Shown: one piece after another, positions 45,914 to 58,935 of the stretch
Layout: each line of letters starts with the position of its first letter
How positions within the stretch are numbered: position 1 is the first letter of the stretch
NCBI GenBank assembly: GCA_020747065.1
Contig: JAGMVK010000002.1
Location: forward strand, 496,001-560,000
DNA: 64,000 nt
Reading direction: 5' to 3'
DNA from: Cadophora sp. MPI-SDFR-AT-0126
Lineage: Eukaryota; Ascomycota; Leotiomycetes; Helotiales; Ploettnerulaceae
Program-made: the position numbers and the translations under genes
Notes under the pieces: generated by a model
Seen by the model: only the letters and a program-made list of their open reading frames with translations
What the model was told of the DNA's origin: nothing
The model's database searches: none

Positions 45914-46828
45914 CTAAATTGCCAAAACCAACCAGACTGAGAGGATCACTAACAGAAAATTACCACACTGAACCACCAGACCACTACTCCCGCTCATGCC
46001 GGTTGATCGATGGGCTGTGATATTCTCCGTCTTCGATATGCAAGCCACTGCTGACTTGTAGTCTGAGGGAGCACTGAGTATGTAGCTCGGAGTTGCGTTG
46101 ACCACCTTTACAGCGAAGTCCGTACAATTGAGATTTCCCGTCGACGTTACGTTGATTCGCATTGCCCACCTCAACGAGGGAAGTTTGACGCTGCAGACTC
46201 CAATGTCAACCTTTGCCCCATACCAGTGAGTTGGGACACTCACGAGTTGATGTTGCCTTCCAAGTGAATATATGCAGCACCCTGAAGACTTGGAAATGAT
46301 AAGTCGATTGCCGGTCCACCTCTCAAGTCAATATCGAGACCTCCGGCTATCTGTACAAGTTTCGGCAGCTGCAAACTCGTAATTTGATCTGCATTATCGA
46401 TCTTGAAGGACCCCAAAGTAACATTCCGCTGATTCGGAAAATTGATGGACATAAGATTGAGCGGATCTTGGAGTTTTGCATCTTCCCATCCTCGAAGAGG
46501 CTGCCAACAGGATAGATACCATGGATATTTGCTTCCCCGATAGCGACGAGGCCTGGAATGGTGAGATTGCCGACTAAATGAGGATCTACAGAGATTGTCT
46601 GATTTTCGTACTTTCGAGTGCTGTTGGTGAGACATCCGGAGAGAGTAGCGATGTTCGTTGCTTGAATACCAGTTCTGGTGTATCGCACGGGGTCCAGATG
46701 TCTGAAAGGCTGTTAGCTTGTATACTGCTGTGACAGACATATGTCTACTCTCTATTTCCAGAAGCGTGGGCCATCACGACGGCTGTGCTGAACAAGATGA
46801 ATGAATGAGCAAGTAATAGGAGCAGCAT
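45914..46828 (-). CDS. Small GPI-anchored Ecm33-like (receptor L-domain) cell-surface protein
   Basis: Model: complement(45914..46190, 46244..46481, 46520..46701, 46749..46828), 777 nt, 258 aa. The signal peptide MLLLLLAHSFILFSTAVVMA and a C-terminal hydrophobic tail (CGNFLLVILSVWLVLAI) after a small-residue site (GMSGSSGL) predict a GPI anchor. The middle has L-domain-type strands: VGNLTIPGLVAIGEANI, ITSLQLPKLVQIAGGLDIDL, AIDLSFPSLQGAAYIHLEG, VKLPSLRW. Ecm33/Sps2 proteins of about 400 aa support cell-wall integrity; this one is much shorter, with fewer repeats. The intron at 46482-46519 is only 38 nt, so a frameshift there is an alternative reading. Several N-glycosylation sites occur (NSTR, NQTI, NVTS). 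Confidence 0.7.
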
Positions 46829-47241
46829 GTGTGAATCGTCAAATCCGCAGTCACTGGCAGCGGGTTTACTCTGTGAGCATGTATGCACCACTTCCCCTAG
46901 TTCAGAATCCTGAAGACTTATATACCGATACTCATGAGTATTCAAGTATACCTATGACGACACTGGACTGGTTGTTGTAGCATCTAGAAGCCTGGTGGTT
47001 ATTAGGATAATTCTCTGTTGGTTAGAATAATGAGTATTTATTCTTTGCCTAGTTGCTTGCCCAGTTGCTTGCCCCACCATAGCATTTGTAAACCAGACAG
47101 CATTTTCCCTCTCCTAGAGGGTAAGTCAGAGATTTCTAATGGTCTTACGTTGTTCAAGCGACGACACACGGCTCTAGGTTGTTTCATTTCCAATGGTTTT
47201 TATTCAGGATAGACTGATTTATTTACGAGGTCTGAACTGCA
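46829..47241. other. intergenic, nothing recognised
   Basis: Upstream of the GPI protein and downstream of the second HET gene; likely holds the GPI gene's promoter. Confidence 0.45.
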
Positions 47242-49514
47242 CTAGGCTAGGTCAATCTTTTGAGGCTTGAAAGTCTTGAGGCCGAAAGCTTCCCCGTCCA
47301 TGAGGCCGTGAAAATAGCCATGCCCAACTAAGGCAAAATCGGTATCCTTTGCTACTGATTGAGGTCGAACAATGAACGGTATAACACCACCATAAAATAT
47401 AGCAACACGGTCGCCTATCTTGGTCCCTCCTGGTACTAGGCCAAAGTACCCATTTTTTGTAATGCACCATCTCCGCCCTAATGCATTTGGTAGGCCCTCC
47501 TGCATGATATCACGTGTTTGTAATGACCACGCGGGATTTTTGGATGCTTCTCCAGTTACTAGTGCGACCATGGAGCCGATCACCGCCCACAAGCTCTGCT
47601 GAAGACGTTTTATCTCAGTAGGAGACCTCCACCCTTTACCGTCACATAAAAGAGTCCAAAGCACAACATCTGGAGCGCCATCTCTTGTTGGATACCGCTT
47701 CAGCTTTGTTGAGAGATTTCCGCCCTCCCAGATAAATTTGTGGAAGTCATTTTGCATGACTTTCGTAGATTCGTGGTGTAACATATTGCTCAATTGCTTA
47801 ATAGTGTCGAATAGTGCACCATCGACTCGTAGTTTCGAATCAGCTTCGGAAATTTCAATACTTTGCACCATTGACTTGCAAGCAGCGTATATCCTCCCCT
47901 GATTATGTTTACGATAAATTGAGCTTTCGCCCACGCTTCGTGACCAATCCTAGGTAGGTGTGTTAGCGTAGTAAATCTTGGTAGCTGCATCAATAACTGG
48001 CTTACCGGAACCCAAGTCGGAATTAGAAGCGTTTTAGACACTCTACTGTCGACTTGGTAGAGCAGTTCCATGCCCTGACCTATATCGACAAATTTTCGGG
48101 CAAAATCCTCATAGATAGCCTCGACAGCCTTTGAATAGCTGACAAGAGGGAGGAATTTCAGTCCATCTGACGCAAGGCCTAGCATTCCGTAGATTTTATC
48201 ACGCATATCAGTGGCAAGTGTTTCCCGACCAAGGCTCAACTTGTCAAGCAAACAATGTTTCGTTCCGCGATGCCCTAAGTTGTGGATCTGCTGTCTTTGT
48301 GAGATCAGATCGCGAAATGAAGAGAAACCCGCGACTGAAGTGTTGCTTGCAACAGTTTCAGATGAATCTGCTGATACATAGTACCCTCTATTAGAACTGT
48401 ACTTCCACAGATAACCTAGGCAATCAGAAACCATGTTTGGATCAACACCGACGGTACCGAACCACAGGGTGATTCCTTTGGCAAGGGCAAATTCCTGAAC
48501 AACCCATAATCGGCGTAAATATGATGAGCCTAGAAATAGTCGCCACCAGGTCCAGAGGGAATTATCTTCAGAAGGAATCCCATGAGCTTCAAGGGATTGT
48601 GCTGGGGGGTTAAGTAGGTCTGGTGTGGGCAAAGTGCTTTTCCCCTTGGACCGGTAGTTGCGCCATAACGATTCAACAACAAGCTGCATACTTGTGTCTG
48701 TGTGAGAGCCTCTGGACCGGCCTTCCACGTGGGAGGGAGACAGAGAAGACCGATGAGAATCACAACTAATGCCTGCGCTGATGATGGATTGGAGTAGGCG
48801 GAGGAGTTGCACCCCCCCTTCGTCGCCTCCATACCCGAGATCCGCGTGTACAAAGTCTGCCTGTCTATAGATCCGAGACATGAGCTTCACTTGGGTCTCA
48901 CGTTCGACTGAGTCGACCTGGTTGATACACATTGCATCGATCCACAGCAGACGGCCTTCCGGGAGCAACTGATGTTCTACTGCTTCCATCCTTTCGTTGT
49001 CCTTGTCATGATGTGTGGCAGACTGTGTCAAGGTCAGAATAGTGATTGTATTTCGAAGTCGCTTGAGGGCCGTGTGCAAGCTACATCCCACATAGAATGG
49101 CGCCGAGTTGAGGAAGATCTTGTGAGGGCTGCTCTGATCTCCCCAAACATATGAAAGTGCCGTGTATTTTTGGAATGGATGAAGACCGCCACCACTCTCC
49201 GAATCAAGTCGAAATGCAGGCAACGTGAAGCCTTGGACCAGCTGACCATCATTATCTTCCACCTTCATATATGACTGTTGCTTGTGTCTCGGGGATGGAC
49301 ATGGTTGAGCTGATGCTCCTTGCAGGTCCCAGTCCGCATCCAGATCGATAGTGAGATAAAAGCAATGGATAGGATCATCACGTTTGCCCGGAGCCAGCAC
49401 TATGAGCCGGGTGTGCGTGTCGGATTCGAGGGCGGGATAAACAAAGCCATCATTGAGGCCCATTCCACCAAAATTCCGCGGGGTCTTGCACGATATGTTG
49501 AATAGCAGGTTCAA
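47242..49514 (-). CDS. HET domain protein, second copy type
   Basis: Spliced model: complement(47242..47949, 48006..49514), 2217 nt, 738 aa, in frame. HET blocks: YTALSYVWGD (residues about 118-127), LHTALKRLR, LLWIDAMCINQVDSVERETQVKLMSRIYRQA, then RRLWVVQEFALAKGITLWFG and DKIYGMLGLA, and the C-terminal GYFGLVPGGTKIGDRVAIFY typical of this large Leotiomycete/Sordariomycete HET class. One oddity is HADLGY right after RIYRQADFV, where the family usually has a Trp-containing VWLG-type block. The start may be 49463. Different subfamily from the HET gene at 31289. Function in incompatibility is possible, not shown. Confidence 0.92.
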
Positions 49515-52500
49515 ATAATTGCCTGGGTTTAATTGTTGAATAATAGAGACAACGGATCTGATTTATTGACCACTTTTCATCTCGAAGGCTTAATATCACA
49601 ACCGATTGATGGAGTTGGGCATCAGTGAATATGGAACCATTGAACATATACACATGTTATTACGGCTATTGGGGGAAGTAGCCAGAACCAACAGATTTAC
49701 GTAAGTGCGGGCGGGGTAGCAGGGGAACCTAAATCGGCACCGTTAGGATCTAGATAAGCGTGACAGGGGAGGGAGAATGGTTCGTCCCACAACTTGATAG
49801 GCTCGGAAAGTTGGCTATTTTGCAGGCAGCAAATATAAGTAACATTCAAACTAAAGCCATTGGCGAGGGGCCCGGAAGAAGGTATCTAGGCAAAATCTAA
49901 AAAATTCATTGGCTTACCCAGGGCTTAGCTCAGGTTAGAGTAGCCGACTGCTCAGGTTCAAAGACGGAAGTGGACTTTGGAAAGGACCAGTTTCGGCGCA
50001 GATCATATCGGTAGTCTCGCATATCCATTTTGGGCCACCTAGCTTAGCGAGTGGACCACAAATACCTAATGGGTATATTCATACCTTTCGCTTCGCTCTT
50101 GGCTATCGTCAAATATTACAACAAAATCTGGTTACTTAATCAATCAAGTTTACCCTCAGGTGAATTGTTGGTGTAATATGCCGGTGGTGTGTTGGAATAC
50201 TGCGAGAAATTGACCCCATATCAAGCCTAAAGTCAGCGCCAGGACAACAACATTCAGAATGAGATTCTAGGAAGTATTGAAGCATGGCCAATCATAAACG
50301 GAGTTTGCCTAGGTAATGCTCGAGCCGAACTTAGTATATGATCGACTAGATCGTACCAATAAGACTTCATCAGGCCTGTCCAGCCTCTTCTGCTGTCGGC
50401 CTTGCTTAATCGTGGCAAGGAGCAATTATTGATCTAATTGACTTAATGAATAAGAACAAACCTCGACCCTTGTAACAGCTCTTGTTTTCGTGATATTTAA
50501 AGGCTTTCGTGACCTCTTTCTGGCTTCATCCTTGCGCCAGACGTCAAATAGGGGCTCACTTAAGGCACCAGCGAGGACATGACAACAAAATAAAATGACG
50601 ATACATCCTAGACAGCCGTATATGACGCTCTCGGTACAGACATTGAAGCTCGGGAAGGACACAGGCGAAACGTGAATGTTCACAGGTATTGATTCAAAAT
50701 TGGGCGACGAATCATCGTTAGACCAAATGGCATACAGCGCTGAAGAGCGGAGCCTCTCATCTTGCCATAGTCCCTCGCCCATTCACTTCTCATAACTATT
50801 CACCTTGGAAACCATAAAGTAGGGAAATATGATCAGGAAATCAGGACCCAGAGCAGAATCATAAGTAATCTCAAACGTCTCTCTCCAGAACCCTACAATT
50901 TTATTCAAGGTCATCGATCAAGATCATACTGTCAGCAAAGCATAATTCCGATCGGTGTCACTAAGACTGGGGAACCATGCGTGATGTAGGGAGACGTTAC
51001 CACACAAGTATCGTCGATGAAACAACTTCTCATAAACAAGAGAGAGTCAAAGAATGGTAGAGAATACCGAAATTAAAACAGAACGATAACACCATCGCAC
51101 ATGACGACACCACACTGATCCCTCTGCTTTCCTTCCATCTCAAAAAGCGAATTTACGACTGTAATCAAACGTGGCAAGAGCGCTTCGTCCAATTCTCACG
51201 GCTCAAAGTCATAAGACGTAGCACTAAACTTTACACCTGTCAACGGCACGTCCATGCATGAAATGTATCTCCTTGTTTCTATCGATTGCTTAGACAGCGA
51301 AGTATGTGGTCAATTGCAATTAGAACATGTCTGTTCCTATCAGAAAGGCTCTTGAAAATTCATAAACCTTAGAACATATCTTCGAATCCGCGTAAGAGTT
51401 TCCAATTTAAACTTTACATGAAGATCATGGCTGGCTTATCCAAGATATAGGCTCTTACTTACCAAGTTTCCAAAATGCTTCCCAACTGCGTACATGTATT
51501 CGCATTTGTCATAGATTGAGTCGTCTCCCTAACGTATGGAAATGGACATCAAAGTCATGTTTTCACACCCTAAGAGTAAGCCATTGCACAATGTCTCGGT
51601 TAGAAAGGTTCAAAGCGACTGGGCCTATTAGCCAAAGATCCCCCATGACGCTTTCTTTAACGTTCAGATATGAGATTGTAAAAAGCTGCAACTCACGACT
51701 CAAACATTCTATTATCCTTCTTACTAACTATTACTATTTCACACCAAGCCAACATGTATCAAGATAAAAAGTAATAATGAAATTATAGTATTGGCCCAGG
51801 AGGTGATATTCACAAATCTCTACTTTACACTTATCATCAGAGCAGCAGAGGTCGAACTCCATTCAGTCCGGACTAAGTATTCACTCAACCGCCTTAAGAT
51901 AGTCCACAACATAGCCTTATCATCCTCCTTAGTCCTTCCTTTTGAGTGCTTTATGCAGCAGATCCAGGTACGATACAGAGGCAAGATTACTAGGCTGCAA
52001 CACTCAATAAGTATGTAAACACAATTCACCTCCAAATCATACTCGGCACTCATTTTTGAAATATATCAATGTAGAGTTGTTATAAACTATCAAAGAAGAA
52101 TTTGTATTCGCAAGAGCGTCACTTGTCAGGCCAGAAATCCTCTGTACTCATCCCTTCAAACTTCAATCACTCCAAACAATTCCGTTCTCGAGATCTGCCA
52201 ACTCCAATACCCCCCTTTCGATCTCATGCCTAAAGCCATTTCTCGCTGCCCCTACATTTTGGTCTTGTCCTTAACCCATATATAATTGTCATAGAAACGT
52301 TTTGATACATTACAATCGATCAATCAAGGGAATCGAGCAATTCTTTACGTGCGTAATGGGGAAGCCTATTGTTGAACTTCAGACTTTGAATCGAAATAAC
52401 CTAATAAAAAAAATGCATGTTAACAAACGATTAAGTCAATATCAGAAGAAGCGGTTACAACATACACTGTTCTTCTTGCTAGCGAGCTTGGGTTATCTCT

Positions 52501-52600
52501 GTCTACATACTTTCAATTAACAGTTTGAACCTCTCAGATTATAGCTAGAAAACCAATACATTCTCATACCTCAGTCTAAAATTTTTAAACCTTTTCCTTA
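49515..52600. other. 3-kb AT-rich region, no supported gene except one doubtful frame
   Basis: No domain, signal or repeat family is recognised. The only candidate is the minus-strand frame at 50426-50782. Sequence from 51300 to 52580 is particularly AT-rich with no long frames. Confidence 0.5.
50426..50782 (-). CDS. Doubtful small membrane protein
   Basis: An open frame of 118 aa with one hydrophobic helix (VIYGCLGCIVILFCCHVLAG, about residues 53-72) followed by a basic stretch (RKDEARKRSRKP), as in a single-pass protein with a cytosolic tail. No family recognised, no intron evidence; could be chance or the remnant of a larger gene. Confidence 0.25.
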   Translation of the reverse strand: MGEGLWQDERLRSSALYAIWSNDDSSPNFESIPVNIHVSPVSFPSFNVCTESVIYGCLGCIVILFCCHVLAGALSEPLFDVWRKDEARKRSRKPLNITKTRAVTRVEVCSYSLSQLDQ

Positions 52601-55600
52601 TCATCTACCTATTCCATCCATAGAAGAAAAACAAAAACAAACAAACAAACACAGCTGACCAACACCTGCCATCCTTCAGCCCCCTCTCTTCCTTTCCGAA
52701 AAAGATTCTCAACTCCGTCTTACACACCACCACACACCATACCACACCTTACCACACCACCTCCCTTGCAAACTCCCCTAAATTATTTTTTTCTCTCTTG
52801 AAAGTAAGCAATGCTACGTAACCCACCCACTCACACTTTCTAGAAGGTTCTTTTCCCCGGGAGTGTTTTGCCTTCAGTGAGATACAGTCAGCATTCAGCA
52901 GCCAGCTGGCCGGAGATGCCGCTCTGCTTTACTCTACTGCACTGTACTGTCCTGTACTGAACGAGGCTTGACCAATCGCGAGGGTTGAGTGGGTTGCGTT
53001 GCAGTGTGTTGGATTGTGTTGATTTTGGTTTGAGATATCCTTTTCGGTACTTACTACTTAAGTCAGTCATAGATTGGAATGAAAGAGAAGGGAGAAGGGG
53101 GGGGGGATTGAGATTTCCCCCATTTCAAAATTTCACTGTTGCATTGGATGGAGGATGAGTTGATGAAAAGTAGGTGAGTGAGTGAATGAATAAAGCATCT
53201 CTTATCATGAACCGGAAGATCGCATCCAAGTACCGTATACCTATCTATCTTCTCTTCCCTCTTTCTCTGTTTCAAGTTCTGCTTTCTCCTACTTCTTTTT
53301 CTTTCTTCCCTCTTCAATTCACCTCAAAACAGACAGAACTTTCCTAGATCATACTATCCACCCTTTCCAAGTCTCTCACACAAAGAACTGAGAAGGGCCG
53401 TCATGGACAATATGGGATATCCGGAGCGAGCGAAGGGGCCGGATCTTCCCGTTGCCGTCCCATCCCGTCCCCGCCCGATTCCCTATCCTCCGAAACATCG
53501 CTCGATCCCGCGCGACGACGGGGAGTCGGAAAGGATTTGTTGCCGGTTTTCTTTCTTTCTCTCTTTTTGGATGTAGGATATAGAGGTGTCGTGTTTGGAT
53601 TAGATTTATTTGGGGATGGGATGGGAGGTGGTGAGGTCTGAGGGTTGAATTAAGACGGGGAATATGAATTTTCATATCACAATTAGGGGAAAGGTGGAAA
53701 GATAAAAGCACAGACTGCCTCACCCTCATCATTTAACAACAGATGCGACGGCGGACGATGTAGTATCGTGATCGTAGGTGTAAGATCAAGTGATATACTA
53801 CGAAATCAAGGGACCGTATTCACGAGCACTTCATTAAGGTCCCAATGTTAGTTTCTTTCTATTTTATTCTTCGTTATGGTATCCGATAGATAGAAGACTC
53901 GGGAAGGAAAGGAAAATGAGGGACGGGTTGGATGGATGGATATTCCGTAGTAACATTATCACAAGTAGAATCGAAAAAGGTGAGATTCCGGATTCTTGAT
54001 TTTGATTCTGTAGGATAGACAGTACAAAAACAACACAGTACACTACACTGTAGCGCAATATACTACAACAGTCATAACGGATAAATGACGGAATGGCGTT
54101 ATTGTGTTCTCGTCGTGTTCTGTCCTGTCGTGTCCCATCGTGCTATGTTACTGTTGTATGGCGTGACTTACACATTGTGTTGCGTTGCGTGAGACGAGAC
54201 ATTGTCAGGCGATAGATACCGACAAACTATATGTCTCAAATACTTCCGATGACATGCTGCGTATCGTGATTCGAACACCTAGCCTACGTTTTTGTGAGAC
54301 GATGAAAAGGGAGGATAGGGAGGACGAGAACGTCAGTGTAAATATAATGAGGTGTCGTGATGATGATGGGTGTATGATGTATGTTTGGCGGGGTTTGTGT
54401 TTATGTATCGTGATGTATCGCGATGTGGTGAGAACTTAGGAAAAGGGTATCGTAACGTGAGCAAATCGGTACTTCGATACCTCCGCATCCTCCTCATCCT
54501 TCTCCCTCATCTTCCACCCCCCTCGCTTTCCCTTCCGATCTCGGCCTCCAGACCCTACACTGACGAGTTAACTCTAAACCATCTATCCAGTAGGAAGACA
54601 TCCACATCCTCATCCGGGCGTTGGGCAGCAACACTATACTGTCATGTACTGTACCGCAGTGAGTAAACGAGGCTGTAGAATCAAGCCTGCCTTCGCCTTC
54701 GCCCTCTGTCTCTCTCAGCCTGTCTCTAAGCCCGCTGGACGGACGTGGCAAGGCAAAGCAAGGCAGATTATTCAGGGCGGGCTAGCTAGTTCAGGGGCGT
54801 CTTTCTACAATACAGTATAGTATGACCGGCCCGTGGGGAAAGGAACTACCGCTGTAAGAGAAAGTTTATGTTGGGGATTAGGTTTAGGATTGGGATCAGG
54901 GAATCAGTCGCCTCATCCGATTCCGTCCGACTTATTTCCTTTCCAAGGCGCAAGCGAAACGAGGCAGGCGAGAGGGCCCGATTGAGCCATTTTGTCGCCC
55001 TTGAAACCTTCTGGAGTTGAATACGTGGGGGAGCCAATGATGAGACAGAGAAATGCGCAATACCTGAATAGTGTGGGAGGAAAAAAGTGTGTTGGATCAT
55101 GTGAAGATATAATCCAATGAGATTTTTTTTCGCCTTGAAGCGAAACCAATCTCGAGCGTGAGACGTGCCAGAAATGATGTCTTATGATGTGTGCTTCGAA
55201 AATTTTGGATGAAGAAAAAAAGAAAAAGAAATATGAGACTCGATTTCGATCCGATCCGGGGAATCGGATTTTGCATGCATGGGGAAAGAAGCAAAGAAAA
55301 GGGAAAAGAGAAGAGATTTCCGCTGTACCCCGCGCTGCTCACTGATATTCCTGTTGTGCTGCTGAACTCCACTCCGTAAGGCTGGATGATCTCTATCTGC
55401 ATGTCCGCATATCTGTACTCCCACCCATGGACGGGCCAACCACGGTCGCCGTGGTCTCCTCTTACCTAACCGCTCTTATTCTTCTTTCCGTCGCACGAAA
55501 TCGAAGCGAGACCTCTTACGGCGATGCCAGAGGTGTGGTGGTACCGCAGAAGAAGGCGAAGAAGGCAAATGTCGGGGACTGGAATGGGATGAGTATGGCG

Positions 55601-58600
55601 CATCTGGTTGCCTTTTCTTGGGGGTGAGACAAGACAGCGCTTTTCTGCGTCGTGGGCGGTTAATGCGAGCCTTGAGAGCACGCGACTATCGAAGTTGACT
55701 TTGGGCTTGTGATGGATGCTAGGAATTTGAACGACGAAGTAAAATGCTCTAGAATGCGATATGAGATGTGAGAGCCAGGCGGGCGAGATCTCCTGACTTG
55801 CTATGCATTCGTGCATACCTGGTTCGGGCGAGGCAAGAAATTTCGTACTCGAAGCAGGGCAATTCCATCAACACCCAATGTCGCGATGTATGAAATATAC
55901 AGCTTGGGTCCGGACTGGTGAGCAATAAGCATGGTTGTCAAGCTCATAGGTCGCGGAGAAGGCAACCTAGGAACCGAGGGACGAGTAGGAGGCTGCCACA
56001 AGGTCGTGCGCTGCGTTGCAACGCAGCCTCGTCCAGCCATACGGAGGAAAGCGGCCTTGTGATTCGTTGGAGGATTTGGAGCGTATGCCCGCGCCTTTGC
56101 CCACGTTGCGAGTGTGTACGTGTGGGATAGAGAGCGGAAATGGGAGAGGAAGGTTTTGACCTGCGTCGGAAATGCGCCCGTCGAGAATTAGAGTTGTTCT
56201 TGATCGGGCGATTGGAATAAAAAATGGAACAGAGTTTGAGAGATGAGTATGGACGTGGACTTTGAACTCTGTCCAGACTTGGGATGGAAGTGCCGGCAGT
56301 CCTAACCTCGTGGACAACTCACTCGATACTGTACAGCACTTAACTCCCGATGGGTAGCATCATAACTTGAATTCAAGCGTCTAAAGCAGATCATGAGCGC
56401 AGGTAAAAAGGCGAGAGGGGTGAGAAGAGAGTACAGTGATGACTGCTGTATTTCTTCTGCCGCCGGAAATCCCAAAAGGCGGGTGAATGAATAGAAGCAT
56501 GTGAGTGAACTGTTCCAGCCAGAGAGGTTCGTGAGAATTGCTGGGAACGGCTGCCGCGGGGTTGATGGTGATTTCTGGTTCGCTACATGCTCTTTTGGAA
56601 ATGATGGATGGTAAAGGTGGGGTAAGATATCGTGATGGTTGGATGGAGGGGAAGATAGTGGAGCGGGTTGAGGGGTTCGTTGATTGGAGTGATACAAGAC
56701 AGATCGTGCAGATTTGGCGGTAAACGTGAAAATGGATACATCTGCTGGCTGGCTGCATGCTCGCTGCACATGCAACTATTTCGGGCCACCTGAACGGTCC
56801 GCTGCTGTTAAGTGGAGTGGTACGGTGCAGTACGGTACCGTGGCTGCAGGTGTCAGCTAAAGGATTGGAAGGAAGGAAGAGAGGCCCGTCCCACGAGAGA
56901 CGGACCCCCCAGCTTGGGTGAGTACAGAGTACGAAGAGTGGAGGTCTCAGCTGTGCTACTATTCTGGTGATTATGAGGCTGTAATTGTTCCAGCTCCGTC
57001 TGACTGGATCAGTTGTCCGCTCGCTCGCCCTGAAAAGATGACTGTTTCTCAAGTGAGACTCATTTTGATGCTGAGTTGGGCATCACCAAGGCAGACAGAC
57101 TTTCTTGCGGAAAGTTAGGAGAAAGCGATGGAAGAGAGATGATGCTAACGCTGCAAGTGCGGTGCTTCTCCGATGGAAACAGCTTGCGTCTCCGATACTT
57201 TGCCAATTGTCCACGGCACCAGACGGAAGACTCGAGTACGTACTGGAAGTATTTGGGTCGCCTCTGAGTTTGCTTGGGGAAGAGTCCGAGGCAAAAGGGG
57301 GCTGTGTTTATGCGACGAGACGAAGCGAAACGAAAGCAAGCGAAGTAATCGCATCTCATCGCACCTGTCATCGAGTAGAGGAGCTCCTACTCCGAGCCCG
57401 ACAGGGAAGTATTATGGCGATATTTTCGTACGTATGTGTTTCGTTGCGTGGGTGGTTTTGGCCTGCTCTGGGTTGCATGCAACGTGAGCGATCGGATGCC
57501 AAGAAGGGCTTTCAGCGATTGGATGTTCGTCATGGTGCATCCAAGTTTCTCAAGCGCTCACGGTGCCCACCCGCCGTCGATCAGAAAAAGTGCTAGGATC
57601 GATGAAACCTTGGGTGAGGATGAGCGAGCAGACTTTGAGCAGAATCTGCAGGGGAGAGGGCGGGAGAGAGGAAGATCGAATCGGCTAGAGAGTTCCTAAC
57701 ATCCTTCGTCTGTACAGTGGGATGATAGCGAATCTGGCGATGGTGATGGAGAGTTTTGGTTGCTGGCCGAGACTGGTCTTGACTAGAAGTGGAATGCAGT
57801 TGGGCGATACACCAGATCAGATATACACAGCCAGCGCATCTCCGGCCGTATGTTACTTGTATGTTATGTTATGTTATGTTATGTTATGTTACTATTTCCT
57901 CCCTTCGTCACTTTGTGACTTCTGGTCTGCCTCGGGGTGGGGTGGATAATGTCTCTCCCCTTCTATCTCTCTATCTCTCTGGAATGGAAAATGCGAACTG
58001 CCTGCATCTTTTCCGGGCGAACTGGCTGGAGCAGGGCAGGCTGACTGACTGTGCTGCATCGGACAAGGATGACCATGGGGGTTGGGTTGGGTTGGGTTGC
58101 GGCCCTTCTTAGCGATGGTGTGTGGTGGTGTGAGGGCTGGCAGGGGCAAGGCAGGCTGTCATTAGAAGGTGGCTTGCACGCACGATCCAGCCCACGACAG
58201 ACCAACAAGTAGTGGAACATCCAGTGCAAAAGTGTTAAATCCAATCACAAAATGCATCCATTCATTCATCCAATTATCATCGAAGTTGAGCGCCAAGGTG
58301 CTTGATATCCCTCGTCGTCTGCTTCGTCTTCGTCGCCCCTGTTTTTCCCGGGTCCTTCGCCCGCCCGCCCTGTAAATCCTACCTTCATATTCTCGGCTGC
58401 TTTCGCGGGCGTGGGAGGGACCGAAAGCGCAACGCTCCGAATCCACTTCTTCAACGAACGACCATTCATATACCCCCATGCTCTCACTTCTCCCACTTCT
58501 TCCCCCTCTGCTATCTAATCATCACTCCACATCACTCCATATCCAGACATCTTCGTCCACAAAGCATCCCACTCACTCATAATCAATAGCATTCCAACGT

Positions 58601-58935
58601 GCTCTACTCCATTGACCGGGTTTTCATCCATCAAACACCATACAATCCATTCGCTGGGTTTTAATGCCAGATCGATCGACCATCCTTCACATTGATGCAC
58701 ACTCAACACTTCCCTCCTCAATTCGAAAGTTCAACCATGTCAAGTTCAAATTGCGGAATCAACCGATCTTAGCTATTGCTTTTGCTCAGAGTTTTACCAC
58801 TGCAGCTTTATCGACATATACTTGACCTTGACCCTGATATACTCTAAGACGGAGTAATAAATACTTGCATTCTCCCATGCTCAACATCGACGCCACCAAA
58901 CAACAGCTGTTGTGAACATCACACATTCATCCATC
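52601..58935. promoter_or_regulatory. 6.3-kb gene-free, pyrimidine/purine-skewed region upstream of a conserved gene
   Basis: The base composition changes near 52600 from AT-rich to CT- and GA-skewed. Open frames on both strands (for example the minus-strand frame at 56381-57052) are Ser/Pro/His/Arg-rich and overlap antisense frames, so I treat them as chance. TACTGTAC-like near-palindromes recur near 52940, 54010-54050, 54640, 54815, 56325 and 56820. The last 500 bases before the ATG at 58936 are C/T-rich, like a long 5' leader. Such long upstream regions are usual for developmental regulators in filamentous fungi. An unannotated non-coding RNA is possible. Confidence 0.4.
57855..57891. repeat. 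ATGTT microsatellite
   Basis: About six tandem copies of the pentamer TATGT/ATGTT lie within the gene-free region. Short GGGTT repeats also occur near 58080-58100. Confidence 0.75.

Noticed and set aside
56381..57052. 223-aa minus-strand frame in the gene-free region
   Set aside because: Low-complexity Ser/Pro/His/Arg composition from a pyrimidine-skewed strand, with no domain or signal; judged to be chance.
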